Positions 26,571 to 35,525 are shown, counted from the first letter of the stretch. The stretch is 64,000 nt of DNA from CAUZIR01 sp034421295 (GCA_034421295.1 DAOUKM010000012.1:151265-215264), one strand, 5' to 3'. The notes: a model not told the origin generated them from the sequence alone. Program-made: numbers and translations.

Positions 26571-27332
26571 TCAGCTTGCCGTAAGCCCTCCGTCCAGGCT
26601 AAGGCAGGACCCCGTCACGTATGAGGCCCTGTCCGACCAGAGGAACACGACCGCCCCCGCTACCTCCTCCGGCCGGCCTATTCGACCTGCCGGGTGGGCC
26701 CCGGCAGCCTTCGCCCGGGCATCTGCGCCGGCAGGACCGTAGAGCCGCTCAAACATCGGCGTGTCGACGCCGCCCGGGCAGACAGCGTTTACCCGGATGC
26801 CCTTATCGGAATACTCCAGGGCCGCCGCCCTGGTCAGGCCGATCAGGCCGTGCTTGCTCGCCGTGTAGGCAGCGAACCTGGGGGTCCCGATAAGGCCGTT
26901 GGCGCTGGAGAGGTTGACGATGCTCCCGGCGCCCTGCCTGAGCATCTGCTGGATCTCGAGCTTGATGCAAACGAACGCCCCCCGGAGGTTGAGGGCCATC
27001 ACCGCTTCCCAGTCCTCTTCCGTCACCTCGTGGACCAGCCTTCGCTCGCCCTCTATGCCCGCGCCGTTGCAGGCCAGATCGAGGCGCCCGTAGGCGGCAA
27101 CCGCGCCATCGATCAACGCCTCAACCTGGTCCGGGTCTGCTACATCCGTGGATATGAAGGTGGCCTGTCCCCCCGCCGCCTCGATCGACCTGACGGTCTC
27201 GGCGCCCCGCTCGGGGTCGCGGGCGCCGATCACGATCGTGGCGCCCTCGGCGGCACCGCGCTCGGCGACCGCCCTCCCGATGCCGTAGGTGCCGCCGGTG
27301 ACCACCGCCACCTTGCCGTCGAGCATGCCCAT
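26571..27332 (-). CDS. short-chain dehydrogenase/reductase (SDR) 1
   Basis: With the ATG giving MGMLDGKVAVVTGG the protein has 253 residues, the normal classical SDR size; the longer frame overlaps the preceding gene. The coenzyme motif is TGGTYGIG, the structural motif LACNGAG, and the catalytic Tyr/Lys are in YTASKHG. The PGGVDTPMF segment fits the substrate loop. Substrate is unknown. It is the last of three SDR genes in a row, starting two bases after the stop of SDR 2, so they are probably one transcript. Confidence 0.9.
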   Translation of the reverse strand: MGMLDGKVAVVTGGTYGIGRAVAERGAAEGATIVIGARDPERGAETVRSIEAAGGQATFISTDVADPDQVEALIDGAVAAYGRLDLACNGAGIEGERRLVHEVTEEDWEAVMALNLRGAFVCIKLEIQQMLRQGAGSIVNLSSANGLIGTPRFAAYTASKHGLIGLTRAAALEYSDKGIRVNAVCPGGVDTPMFERLYGPAGADARAKAAGAHPAGRIGRPEEVAGAVVFLWSDRASYVTGSCLSLDGGLTAS

Positions 27333-27334
27333 AG

Positions 27335-28099
27335 CTACTGCGCGAGCAAACCGGCGTCTACCGACATCGCGTGGCCGTGGACGAATGCGGCATCTTCGGT
27401 GCACAGCCAGGCGACGACCTCGGCGACCTCTTCCGCGGTGCCGTAGCGACCCATCGGCGGAACGCTCTTCCACTCGTCGTACAGCTCGGGGTGGGCGTCC
27501 CAGAAGGGCCGGTTGATCTCGGTGTCAATGAGCCCCGGCGCAACGCAGTTGACCCGGATGCCCCGGCGCGCGTACTCGAGGGCCGCCGACTTGGTCATGC
27601 CCACCACGGCGTGTTTGCTCGCCGAGTAGACGGACAGGCCCTTGGCCCCCACCAGACCCGCACCGGAGGCCGTGTTCACGATGCAGCCGCCACCTCCATT
27701 CAGCATGGCGGGTACCTCGTATTTCATGCACAGGAACACGCCCGTGGAGTTGACGGCCATGACCCGGTCGTACTGTTCCTCCGAGTGCTGGTCGATGGTT
27801 ATGTCGAACAGGCCTATCCCGGCGTTGTTAAAGGCGATGTCGAGCCTTCCAAAGCGGTCCGTCACCGCGTCGACCAGTGCGGCGACATCCGACTCCGAAG
27901 AGACATCGGCGTGCACAAAGCAGGCCTCGACCCCCAGCGCGGCCACCTGGGATACGGTCTCGCGTCCTCCCTCATCGGCGATGTCCGAGCAGACGACGGC
28001 AGCCCCTCCGCGGGCGAAGCGAAGCGCGGCCGCCCGCCCGATCCCGGCCGATGCGCCGGTCACGAGAGCCACTCTGTTCGAGAATTCCTGGGCGCTCAT
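27335..28099 (-). CDS. short-chain dehydrogenase/reductase (SDR) 2
   Basis: This 254-residue classical SDR has TGASAGIG, IAFNNAGIG and the catalytic YSASKHA. The ending HGHAMSVDAGLLAQ is nearly shared with SDR 3, so the two are recent paralogs. It lies between SDR 3 (14 bases upstream) and SDR 1. Specific chemistry cannot be assigned. Adjacent MDR and LLM genes suggest oxidative breakdown of a small organic substrate. Confidence 0.9.
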   Translation of the reverse strand: MSAQEFSNRVALVTGASAGIGRAAALRFARGGAAVVCSDIADEGGRETVSQVAALGVEACFVHADVSSESDVAALVDAVTDRFGRLDIAFNNAGIGLFDITIDQHSEEQYDRVMAVNSTGVFLCMKYEVPAMLNGGGGCIVNTASGAGLVGAKGLSVYSASKHAVVGMTKSAALEYARRGIRVNCVAPGLIDTEINRPFWDAHPELYDEWKSVPPMGRYGTAEEVAEVVAWLCTEDAAFVHGHAMSVDAGLLAQ

Positions 28100-28113
28100 C
28101 CTCTGGACGTCAC

Positions 28114-28881
28114 CTACTGGGCGGTCGCCGCGCCATCGACCGTCATCGCGTGGCCGTGGACGAAGGAAGCGTCGTCGGACGAAAGCCAGGCCACAACCTC
28201 AGCGACCTCCTCGGGCTCTCCATACCTGCCGATAGGCTCCATGGGAAGCCACTCTTCCTCGGCCTCGGGAAACTCGTCCCAGAACTTCTGGTTGATCGGC
28301 GTGCGAATGATGCCCGGGCAGATGCAATTGATCCGGATACCCTTGTCCGCATACTCAAGTGCCGCCGAACGGGTCAGGCCGACTACCGCATGCTTTGAGG
28401 CCGCGTAGGCGCCGATACCTGCCATGCCTATCAGGCCCACCATCGAGGCGGTATTGACGATTACCCCGCCGCCCTGGGCCAGCATCTGGGGAATCTGGTA
28501 CTTCATGCCGAGGAAGACGCCCTTGGTATTGACCGCCATAGTCCGCTCGAACTCCTCGAGCGTGTGCTGGTCGGTGGGCTTACCCAGGCCCCCTATGCCG
28601 GCGTTGTTGTAGGCGATGTCGAGACGTCCGTAGCGCTCGACCACGGCCCTGACCATTGCCTCGATGTCCGCGGAGACGGCGACATCGGCGTGGAAGAACG
28701 AACCTTGTCCGCCGGTGTCCTCGATCATGCGCACCGTCTGCTCACCCGACTCGGCGTCGATGTCCGAGCAGGCGACCTTCGCCCCCTCTCGGGCAAAGAG
28801 CAGTGCGGTCGCCCGGCCTATTCCGGAGCCCGCACCGGTAACCAGCACTATCTTTCCGTCGAACTCGCCCATGTCCTTCAC
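28114..28881 (-). CDS. short-chain dehydrogenase/reductase (SDR) 3
   Basis: This 255-residue classical SDR has TGAGSGIG, IAYNNAGIG and catalytic YAASKHA. It ends HGHAMTVDGAATAQ, matching SDR 2 closely, and shares PGIIRTPINQKFWDEFPE-like text with SDR 2's IDTEINRPFWDAHPE, so tandem duplication is likely. The listed start is GTG (VKDMGEFDGK); an ATG three codons later is equally possible. It is the first SDR in the cluster. Confidence 0.9.
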   Translation of the reverse strand: MKDMGEFDGKIVLVTGAGSGIGRATALLFAREGAKVACSDIDAESGEQTVRMIEDTGGQGSFFHADVAVSADIEAMVRAVVERYGRLDIAYNNAGIGGLGKPTDQHTLEEFERTMAVNTKGVFLGMKYQIPQMLAQGGGVIVNTASMVGLIGMAGIGAYAASKHAVVGLTRSAALEYADKGIRINCICPGIIRTPINQKFWDEFPEAEEEWLPMEPIGRYGEPEEVAEVVAWLSSDDASFVHGHAMTVDGAATAQ

Positions 28882-28966
28882 TGTCGGCGCGATTCCGGTG
28901 GCATCGTAACCTGCACCGTCCGACTGTGCCAGCCGGCGGGCGGCCCCGGCGCTGCCCGGGGTCTCC

Positions 28967-30007
28967 CTATGGCACGGTCAGCACGATCTTGCCGAAGAAG
29001 TTCGTCCTCTCCATCAGACGGTGGGCATCCTGCGCCTCCTCCAGCGGGAGGCTCGCCGCGATGACACCCTCGATCGTGCCGCGACCGGCCAGATTGATGA
29101 TTCGGACTAGATCCGACGTGCGGCCCATGAAGACTCCGAATACGCTCTGGTTGCGCACGAACAGTATTCCCACCTGCAGTTCCACCTTAAGGCCCGTGGT
29201 AGCCCCGCATATGCCATACCGGCCCCCGGTGGCCAGCGACCGCGAGGCATCCTGCCAGAAATCGGCGCCCACGTGGTCGATGACCACGTCAACGCCCCGG
29301 CCTCCCGTCAGCTCCCTCACACGGTCGGCGATACTCTCCCGGCCATAGACGATCACCTCATCCGCCCCTAGGTCACGCGCCTTTTCCGCCTTCTCGTCAG
29401 TACTGGTCGTGGTGATGACCCGGGCCCCGATGACGCGCTTGGCCACCTGAATTCCGGCCGTGCCGACCCCGCTGGACGCCGAGAGGATCAGCGCGGTCTC
29501 CCAGGGCCTCAGCCGGCCGCGGCGCACGAGGATCGACCAGCAGGGCAGAAACACTGTCGGAAGGGAGGCCGCCTGCTCATACGAGAGCCCGTCCGGCATG
29601 GAGACGCAGTTGTCGGCGGGAACGACGGCCAGCTCAGCGTAGCCACCGTCGACCGTCGAACCTATCATCCCGCGCCGCTCACACAGCTCGGTCTCACCGG
29701 CCAGGCACACCGTGCACTGGCGGCAGTTGAGCTGTGGGTTGACGACGACCCGGTCTCCGGTGGCTATGCGCTCCACCTCGCCTCCGACCTCGACCACGTC
29801 GCCGGCGATGTCACCGCCGAGGATATGGGGCTCGCTGAGCGCAAGCCGCGTGCCGCGCTGGCCGGCCCTGGTGTAAAGATCGAGCCGGTTGAGTGCGCAG
29901 GCCCTCACGCGGATCAGCAAGTCGTTCGGGCCGGGTCGCGGATCGGGCCGCTCACCCAGCGTCAGCACGTCGGGCGGACCGTGTCGTTCGAAATAGACTG
30001 CTTTCAT
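28967..30007 (-). CDS. zinc-containing MDR oxidoreductase (quinone oxidoreductase/alcohol dehydrogenase type)
   Basis: This 346-residue medium-chain dehydrogenase begins MKAVYFERHGPPDVLTLGE, typical of quinone-reductase-like MDRs. It retains four structural zinc cysteines in CRQCTVCLAGETELC and the cofactor motif SASSGVGTAGIQVAK. The expected catalytic-zinc Cys near residue 38 is replaced by ACALNRLDLY, so catalysis may not use zinc. Substrate is unknown. It is 85 bases upstream of SDR 3 and on the same strand as the LLM genes. Confidence 0.88.
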   Translation of the reverse strand: MKAVYFERHGPPDVLTLGERPDPRPGPNDLLIRVRACALNRLDLYTRAGQRGTRLALSEPHILGGDIAGDVVEVGGEVERIATGDRVVVNPQLNCRQCTVCLAGETELCERRGMIGSTVDGGYAELAVVPADNCVSMPDGLSYEQAASLPTVFLPCWSILVRRGRLRPWETALILSASSGVGTAGIQVAKRVIGARVITTTSTDEKAEKARDLGADEVIVYGRESIADRVRELTGGRGVDVVIDHVGADFWQDASRSLATGGRYGICGATTGLKVELQVGILFVRNQSVFGVFMGRTSDLVRIINLAGRGTIEGVIAASLPLEEAQDAHRLMERTNFFGKIVLTVP

Positions 30008-30046
30008 AATGTGCGCATCTCGTCTGCTCGCTCGGCTGCGGCCGCC

Positions 30047-31039
30047 CTAAACACCCTCTCTCACCAGCGGCCTGACCCTGGCGGCGAACCGGTCCATGCG
30101 CTTAAGGGTCTCGTCTACGGTTGCCCCCTCGTAGTCGAGCATCAGGTGCTGGACCCCCAGATCGGCCAGTGCCTCGATATCCTCTGCGACCTGGGCCGGC
30201 TCCCCGGTGAGAAGGCGACGCGTTCCATCGGGCTCGTACTGCGGCCCGGCGTCGGAATAGAACATCTCTGCGCTGTAGGCGATCCTAACCGATTCTGCGG
30301 GTCGACCCGCCTTCTCCGTCTCAAGGCGGAGCCGACCGATGCCATCCCTGAGCCGTTCGATTGAGTCAAGCCGGTGGCGGGGATTATTGCCGAACGGATA
30401 CCAGACGTCGGCGTGGCGGGCGGCTCGACGCAGGGCGGGCGGGCTCTCGCCGCCGACCCAGATGGGCGGGCAGGGCACCTGCACCGGCTTCGGCTCAAAG
30501 GCGATCCCGGCAAAGCTCACGTATTCTCCGGAAAACTCCGGGCTCGCCGATGTCCACAGCTCCTTTAGGGCAACGATGTATTCGTTTGTGACTGCGCCGC
30601 GCCTCGCGAACGGGGGCGAGTCAAGAGCCACGAATTCCTCCTCCATCCAGCCCGCGCCGCAGCCGACATCCAGCCTGCCCTCGGACAGCACATCTATCGT
30701 CGCGAGTATCTTCGCCGTGAGCAGCGGCTCCCGGTAGGGCAGAACCGTAACCGACGTCAGCAGCCGGATGCTCTCTGTCAGGGCCGAGAGGTAGGCGAGC
30801 ACGGTGAGCTGCTCGAACATGATGCCGGAACCGCTCGACTCCTCCGTGTGGGCCCACTCGCCGGCGAATTCGCCCGACTCGGTATACGGGTAGCGCGAGG
30901 AGATGTCGCGGGGAATTACGATGTGGTCTCCGACGGCGAGTTGGTCAAAGCCAAGCTCCTCTCCATGCCGGGCTACCCGGGCCAGAGCCTCGGGGCCGGC
31001 GAGGACGCCGGTCGCCGGCGCCTCGAAACCGTACTTCAA
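30047..31039 (-). CDS. LLM-class F420-dependent oxidoreductase 1
   Basis: This 330-residue protein has the luciferase-like TIM-barrel pattern: FDQLAVGDHIVIPRD, VLPYREPLLTAKILATIDVLSEGRLDVGCGAGWMEEEF, and PPIWVGGESPPALRR. Such enzymes use coenzyme F420 or FMN. It shares long identical stretches with the next upstream gene (FEPKPVQ, GGESPPALRRA, WYP.GNNP), so the two arose by tandem duplication. Substrates are unknown. F420 use would fit Chloroflexota or Actinobacteria, but no F420-synthesis gene is in the window. Confidence 0.9.
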   Translation of the reverse strand: MKYGFEAPATGVLAGPEALARVARHGEELGFDQLAVGDHIVIPRDISSRYPYTESGEFAGEWAHTEESSGSGIMFEQLTVLAYLSALTESIRLLTSVTVLPYREPLLTAKILATIDVLSEGRLDVGCGAGWMEEEFVALDSPPFARRGAVTNEYIVALKELWTSASPEFSGEYVSFAGIAFEPKPVQVPCPPIWVGGESPPALRRAARHADVWYPFGNNPRHRLDSIERLRDGIGRLRLETEKAGRPAESVRIAYSAEMFYSDAGPQYEPDGTRRLLTGEPAQVAEDIEALADLGVQHLMLDYEGATVDETLKRMDRFAARVRPLVREGV

Positions 31040-31051
31040 AGGCCCGCCAAT

Positions 31052-32026
31052 CTAGTCTACGAGAGGCCGGATCTCACGGGCGAAGTAGTCCATTCGCTCT
31101 ACGGACGCGGCGGTGGAAGTGGTCAGCAGGTCAAACCCGAGCACATCAATCAGGATGTTCTTGACGCCAACCCCGGCCAGATCTCGGATGTCGCCGGCGA
31201 TCTGCTCAGGCTGCCCGGTCAATATCACCCTCTCTCCATCCTCGGTGTGCCGGGCCTCGCGCTCGTCGTACCAGCTGGCGGCATAGGCGAGGGAGACCGA
31301 CTCGGGATCGCGACCTGCCTCCTCGGCGTGCCCCTTGACCCGCGCGTAGTACTCAGCCAGTCTCTGCGGCGTACCGAGGCGGTAGTTCGGGTTGTTGCCT
31401 ATCGGATACCAGGTGTCGGCAATTCGACCGGCGCGCCTCAGCGCCGGCGGGCTCTCTCCGCCGGTCCATATGGGCGGGTGTGGACTCTGGACCGGCTTGG
31501 GCTCAAAGGCGATGCCCGAGAAGCTGACGTAGTCGCCTCGGAACTCCGGCTTGGGAGAGATCCATAGCTCCTTAAAGGCGGCGATGTACTCGTCGGTTAC
31601 CCTGCCGCGACGCTCGTAGGAGGGGGCGCCCACGGCCTCAAACTCCTCCCTCATCCACCCGGCCCCGATGCCCAGGTCGAGCCTCCCGCCGGATAGCACG
31701 TCTATCGTCGCGATGGCCTTGGCGGCGTGAACCGCCGCTCTGTATGGGACGACCATCACCGTAGTGAGCAGACGCGCGCGGGTGGTTGCGCCAGCCAGAA
31801 AGCTCAGCGTCGTCAACTGCTCCAGACACTGGCCGACGATCTCGCCGCCGGGGAATTCCCCCGAGTCCGAGTACGGGTAGCGGGATACGATCGACCGGGG
31901 TATGACGATGTGATCGGACACCCCTATAAAGTCGAAGCCGTGCTCCTCTCCCCGACGCGCCAGCTCGGTCGCCCCGGCGCGGGTTGCAAGGGGCCCTCTG
32001 TTTGGCACCACGAAGCCGAATCTCAT
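31052..32026 (-). CDS. LLM-class F420-dependent oxidoreductase 2
   Basis: This 324-residue paralog of LLM 1 shows FDFIGVSDHIVIPRS, VVPYRAAVHAAKAIATIDVLSGGRLDLGIGAGWMREEF and the same VSFSGIAFEPKPVQ block. It is the first gene of a six-gene same-strand cluster (two LLM, one MDR, three SDR) that ends near 26.5 kb. It is divergent from lexA with about 100 bases between the starts. The start ATG fits the family N-terminus MRFGFVVPNRG. Confidence 0.9.
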   Translation of the reverse strand: MRFGFVVPNRGPLATRAGATELARRGEEHGFDFIGVSDHIVIPRSIVSRYPYSDSGEFPGGEIVGQCLEQLTTLSFLAGATTRARLLTTVMVVPYRAAVHAAKAIATIDVLSGGRLDLGIGAGWMREEFEAVGAPSYERRGRVTDEYIAAFKELWISPKPEFRGDYVSFSGIAFEPKPVQSPHPPIWTGGESPPALRRAGRIADTWYPIGNNPNYRLGTPQRLAEYYARVKGHAEEAGRDPESVSLAYAASWYDEREARHTEDGERVILTGQPEQIAGDIRDLAGVGVKNILIDVLGFDLLTTSTAASVERMDYFAREIRPLVD

Positions 32027-32069
32027 AGCGGCGCCACCCTAATTCCGGGGCGTGAGACTTGTCAACGCC

Positions 32070-32098
32070 TTGACATATAAGAACGCTAGTGCTAGCTT
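32070..32098 (+). promoter_or_regulatory. lexA promoter
   Basis: TTGACA at 32070-32075 is separated by 17 bases from TAGCTT at 32093-32098. Transcription would begin near 32105, about 20 bases before the lexA ATG. One SOS-box-like site lies inside this promoter and another just after it. Confidence 0.55.
32081..32092 (+). promoter_or_regulatory. SOS-box-like site 1 at lexA
   Basis: GAACGCTAGTGC matches GAAC-N4-GTGC and lies in the spacer between the -35 and -10 elements. Binding there would block RNA polymerase, as expected for LexA autoregulation. It differs by one position from the Gram-positive GAAC-N4-GTTC core. Confidence 0.5.
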
Positions 32099-32105
32099 TT
32101 GGCCG

Positions 32106-32117
32106 GAACATACGTGC
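32106..32117 (+). promoter_or_regulatory. SOS-box-like site 2 at lexA
   Basis: GAACATACGTGC lies just after the predicted transcription start. It shares GAAC-A-ACGTGC with the site at recQ. Confidence 0.55.
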
Positions 32118-32126
32118 GGAGAAGCG

Positions 32127-32774
32127 ATGATGGCCAAGAAGCTGTCTGAGAAGCAAAAGAGCATCCTGGAATTCATCCAGCTCTTCCTGGATGAGCACCA
32201 CTACCCTCCCACCGTAAGGGATATACAGACCGGGTGTGAGATCAGCTCCACCTCGGTCGTCGACTACAACCTCCGCATCCTGCAGCGCGAGGGTTACCTC
32301 AAGAGGCAAAACGAGGTGTCGCGCGGCATCGAGCTGCTGGGCACCGCCAGGCGCAGCGCGCCGAACGTGGTCACGATACCCATCCTGAGCAACATCGCGG
32401 CGGGCGAGCCGCTGCCGGTGCCGACCCAGGACACCTGGAACAACGAGAACACGGAGACGATGGACCTGCCCACCTTCCTCACCAGGGGCAAGGAGAACGT
32501 GTTCGGGGTACGGGTCAAGGGCCAGTCCATGATCGATGCGCTCATCACGGACGGAGACCTGGTGCTGCTCGAGCCGACCCAGAACGCCTCCGACGGCGAC
32601 ATGGTCGCCGCCTGGCTGCGCGACAACGAGGAGGTGACCCTCAAGCGGTTCTTCCTCGAGAACGGGAAGGTCCGTCTTCAGCCCGCAAACCCGTCGATGG
32701 ACCCCATCTACGTCCCGGCGGACAAGGTTTCGGTGCAGGGCCGCGTGGTCGGCGTCATACGCTCGGTCAACTAG
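32127..32774 (+). CDS. lexA: LexA repressor
   Basis: The protein has 215 residues from the ATG (MMAKKLSEKQK), which follows a GGAGA ribosome site; a longer frame upstream runs through the operators and is unlikely. The N-terminal winged helix recognises SOS boxes. The self-cleavage site is Ala92-Gly93 in NIAAGEP. The serine-lysine dyad is Ser134 in KGQSMID and Lys173 in EVTLKRF. It therefore should be RecA-stimulated and autoproteolytic. Two GAAC-N4-GTGC sites flank its promoter, which suggests autoregulation. Its relation to the tatA gene 170 bases downstream is only proximity. Confidence 0.95.
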   Translation: MMAKKLSEKQKSILEFIQLFLDEHHYPPTVRDIQTGCEISSTSVVDYNLRILQREGYLKRQNEVSRGIELLGTARRSAPNVVTIPILSNIAAGEPLPVPTQDTWNNENTETMDLPTFLTRGKENVFGVRVKGQSMIDALITDGDLVLLEPTQNASDGDMVAAWLRDNEEVTLKRFFLENGKVRLQPANPSMDPIYVPADKVSVQGRVVGVIRSVN

Positions 32775-32945
32775 ACGCACATTCCCTCGATCATGCGCCC
32801 AGGGTGCGGGCCACTTCTCTCCCTGCTCGCGGGGCCGGCGGCGCCTGTTGACTGCGGCTCACCGGCGCTGGACCTCCGTTGACCGGTATCCTGCGCGACG
32901 GTATCATTCCCATACGGCGTGGCCTAGGCGCGCAGGAGGAAGCAG

Positions 32946-33143
32946 ATGCCGTTTCGAATAGGGCCTACCGAGCTAATCATAATCCTGGTGATCGTTATGA
33001 TCGTATTCGGAGTCGGGCGACTACCTGAGATCGGGGGCGCGCTGGGCAAGTCGATACGGTCGTTCAAGAGGTCGGTCACCGGCGACGACGAGAAGGCCGA
33101 AACGGTCAAGTCGACCGAGGAAAAGACCGAGAGCAAGGCCTAG
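32946..33143 (+). CDS. tatA: twin-arginine translocase subunit TatA (copy 1)
   Basis: This 65-residue protein has a short periplasmic MPFRIGPTE, one membrane helix LIIILVIVMIVFGVGRLPEIG with the usual FGxxRLPE hinge, then an amphipathic helix (LGKSIRSFKRSV) and a charged tail rich in Glu and Lys. This is the whole TatA/E layout. AGGAGG precedes the ATG. A hairpin follows directly. A second tatA lies past the ABC importer genes, and tatB-tatC lie near 43 kb. Confidence 0.9.
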   Translation: MPFRIGPTELIIILVIVMIVFGVGRLPEIGGALGKSIRSFKRSVTGDDEKAETVKSTEEKTESKA

Positions 33144-33150
33144 CTGCCGT

Positions 33151-33178
33151 CCTCAGCAGGTCGCACGGCCTGCGGAGG
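33151..33178 (+). terminator. hairpin after tatA copy 1
   Basis: CCTC-A-GCAGG pairs with CCTGC-G-GAGG around an eight-base loop, with one mismatch. It starts eight bases after the tatA stop. No T-run follows. Another 450 bases without a gene follow before the ABC permease leader. Confidence 0.4.
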
Positions 33179-33434
33179 GGACGCTGAACCAAACGGGTCG
33201 CGGCCCTGACAGTTCCCTGGCGGCCGCCCCCGGGCACGCTACCTGCGCCTGACGATTACGCGTCGGCACAGGGCGCGGCGCGCCATACTGACCCTCCCCA
33301 CAACCTCACTGCCTGACGACCCTCTCCGGGCTGCGCTCCAAGCGATTCGTCACCCAGAGGCGAAGGCGCCGAGGCTGCCGGAAGCCCCGTCTCCCACCGG
33401 CGGCTATCCACAGCGGTCCACGGGACTAGGTTCG

Positions 33435-33464
33435 TTGACATCTAGCGGCCCGATCTGCTAGTTT
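33435..33464 (+). promoter_or_regulatory. candidate promoter of the polyamine-type ABC operon
   Basis: TTGACA and TAGTTT are separated by 18 bases. The first gene starts at 33774, so the transcript would have a 5' leader of about 300 bases. Confidence 0.4.
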
Positions 33465-33478
33465 CCGGTCCACCTTCA

Positions 33479-33546
33479 GGGCGGCTCCAGACGACCGTAT
33501 ACGGCTGGAGAGCGCACGAGCGGCGAAACGCCTCGCCAGGCCGCCC
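33479..33546 (+). ncRNA. possible structured leader RNA, three-way junction
   Basis: Inside the predicted long leader, GGGCGG pairs with CCGCCC at the base. A second arm pairs CTCCAG with CTGGAG and contains CCGTATACGG. A third arm is GGCG-AAA-CGCC. Together they make a closed three-way junction of 68 bases, starting about 15 bases after the presumed transcription start. It matches no riboswitch class that I know. Chance folding in GC-rich DNA is a real alternative. Confidence 0.25.
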
Positions 33547-33773
33547 AGATGCCGACAATTCAGTTCTCCGGGTTGGGGACCGATAGCAATCAGGGCTCGA
33601 CTAGCGTAACCGGTCGGGGGCCGAGAAATGGCACAGCCAAAGGGGTCCGTCAGGGCGATGGACATCCTGACTCCAATGAAGGGGTTGGATAGTTCAGCCG
33701 CATTGCACGGCCCCGGGGTGGTCTCCGCCCCCAGAGGGACGGGCAGCGTCGCAAGGCCACCCGGGAGAGAGCT

Positions 33774-35525
33774 GTGGCCATAGCCAGGTCCATCCCCTTC
33801 GCCTCGGCAGGCCTGTCGGCGCTCAGGCTTTCGGGCTACATTCGCCTTTTCGACCGGGCGGTCCCGACCCTGCCTGCCCTTCCCCTTATAGGGTGGATCG
33901 TCTTTTTCGTTGCCGTTCCATTCGGCTTTACCGTCGCCTTCAGCTTCCAGACCTACGACTACTACAACACCGACCTGCCATGGACTGTTAAGAACTACCA
34001 GAACCTGGTCAGTTCCCCGCAGTTCGCCAAGCTGTTCGGCAAAACCGTCCTGGTGAGTCTGGTCATAACGGTGGTCTCGCTGGCGATCGCTTCGCCCATG
34101 GCCTACTACCTTGCGAGGATAGCCCGCCGGCGCGTCGGCCTCCTCCTTGTGCTTGTCGCCGTACTGCCGCTGTGGATGAACATCGTCGTTCGCAACTACG
34201 CCTGGATGAGCCTGGTCAACAACAAGGGCGTTTTCAACACCGTCGGGACGGCGCTGGGCCTTGAGCCGCTGCAGATGCTGTTCACGATCTTCCTGGTCGC
34301 CGCCGTCGGGATCACCCTCTTTATACCGATAGCCCTTCTGGTGCTCTACGGGAGCATGGGGAACATAAGCTCCGAACTGGAAGAGGGCGCTATGGATCTG
34401 GGTTACAGCCGTCTGCGCACCTTCCTTAAGGTGATCTTCCCGCTCTCCTCGTCCGCCTACCAGACGGCCGCCCTGCTGGTATTCATGCCGGCGCTTGCCC
34501 TCTACGTCACACCCAACATGCTGGGAGGCACCGACGGGGCGCTGCTGGCGAGCGTGCTCATGCCGGTGGTCAAGACAGGACTGAATTTCGCCAAGGGCGG
34601 CGCGATCGTCGTGCCGATAATCATCATCCTGATGGTGCTGGTCTACATCCTGCGCCGAGGCCTGAACATAGAGAACATATACAGGGCCGGCATCGGGTCC
34701 AACATCGCCAGGACCGCCTCGCGAAAGAATACCTGGCTGCTGGGCTACACGGTACTGATCATCGCCATCACCTACATGCCGATCGTCAGCCTCGTGTTCT
34801 TCTCATTTGAGGCCAACACCCTTGCCCAGCTGCCCCTCATGGGATTCTCCCTGAGGTGGTGGGAGGACATGTCCAACAGCGTGCAACTGCTGAGCTCACT
34901 CAGGGCCAGCATCTACGTCGCCCTGGAGACCGCGGGGATCACGATCGCCCTCAGCGCTCCGGCAGCGTACGCCATCACGAGGTTCAGGCTGGCCGGCCGG
35001 GGCCTGATCATCTTCATGAGCATTCTTCCCATGCTCATCCCTGAATTCATCCTGGGCATGTCGATCCTGCTGACACTGGATGCGTTGAACACGGACCTGT
35101 CCCTGCACACGATCGCCATGGGCCATGCCACGCTTGCCCTGCCGTTCGTGTTCCTGACGATTCTGGCCCAGCAGTACGGCTTCGACCGGGACACCGAGGC
35201 CGCGGCTAAGGACCTGGGCGCGGGTCCCATAGCGAGCTTCATCAAGGTCACGCTGCCCCCGATGCTCACCGCGATCGCCGCCGCCGCCTTCCTGGCGGTA
35301 ACGGTCTCGTTTGGCGACTACGTGGTCGCCTTCCTGCTCACCGGGACGACCACCACGCTCCCGATCTACATATTCGGCCTGCTAAAGAGCGGGGTTTCGC
35401 CGACGGTGAATGCGGCGGGTTCGATGCTGCTTTTCGGAATTGTAGCCATCGTGGCCGTAGCGATAGTCAGGCCCTGGCGATATGCGGGAATGATTTCATC
35501 GCGTTTCGCCCGTTTGACACCTTAG
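33774..35525 (+). CDS. spermidine/putrescine-type ABC permease, PotB-PotC fusion
   Basis: The 583-residue protein carries two full permease halves. The first half has the coupling EAA loop EEGAMDLGYSRLRTFLKVIFP and the second EAAAKDLGAGPIASFIKVTLP, each in a helical set of about six. Most bacteria encode these as PotB and PotC separately. It starts at GTG after GGGAGAGA. The binding protein follows 116 bases on, and the ATPase is further downstream past an RCC1 gene. Substrate may be a polyamine or another cation; sequence alone does not decide. Confidence 0.88.
   Translation: MAIARSIPFASAGLSALRLSGYIRLFDRAVPTLPALPLIGWIVFFVAVPFGFTVAFSFQTYDYYNTDLPWTVKNYQNLVSSPQFAKLFGKTVLVSLVITVVSLAIASPMAYYLARIARRRVGLLLVLVAVLPLWMNIVVRNYAWMSLVNNKGVFNTVGTALGLEPLQMLFTIFLVAAVGITLFIPIALLVLYGSMGNISSELEEGAMDLGYSRLRTFLKVIFPLSSSAYQTAALLVFMPALALYVTPNMLGGTDGALLASVLMPVVKTGLNFAKGGAIVVPIIIILMVLVYILRRGLNIENIYRAGIGSNIARTASRKNTWLLGYTVLIIAITYMPIVSLVFFSFEANTLAQLPLMGFSLRWWEDMSNSVQLLSSLRASIYVALETAGITIALSAPAAYAITRFRLAGRGLIIFMSILPMLIPEFILGMSILLTLDALNTDLSLHTIAMGHATLALPFVFLTILAQQYGFDRDTEAAAKDLGAGPIASFIKVTLPPMLTAIAAAAFLAVTVSFGDYVVAFLLTGTTTTLPIYIFGLLKSGVSPTVNAAGSMLLFGIVAIVAVAIVRPWRYAGMISSRFARLTP

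Noticed and set aside
33405..33420. DnaA-box-like TATCCACAG as an origin sign
   Set aside because: Only one copy, no cluster, no dnaA or dnaN gene nearby.
33658..33783. 41-residue frame ending just inside the permease gene
   Set aside because: No ribosome site, no family match and composition like noncoding leader; possible leader peptide but unsupported.
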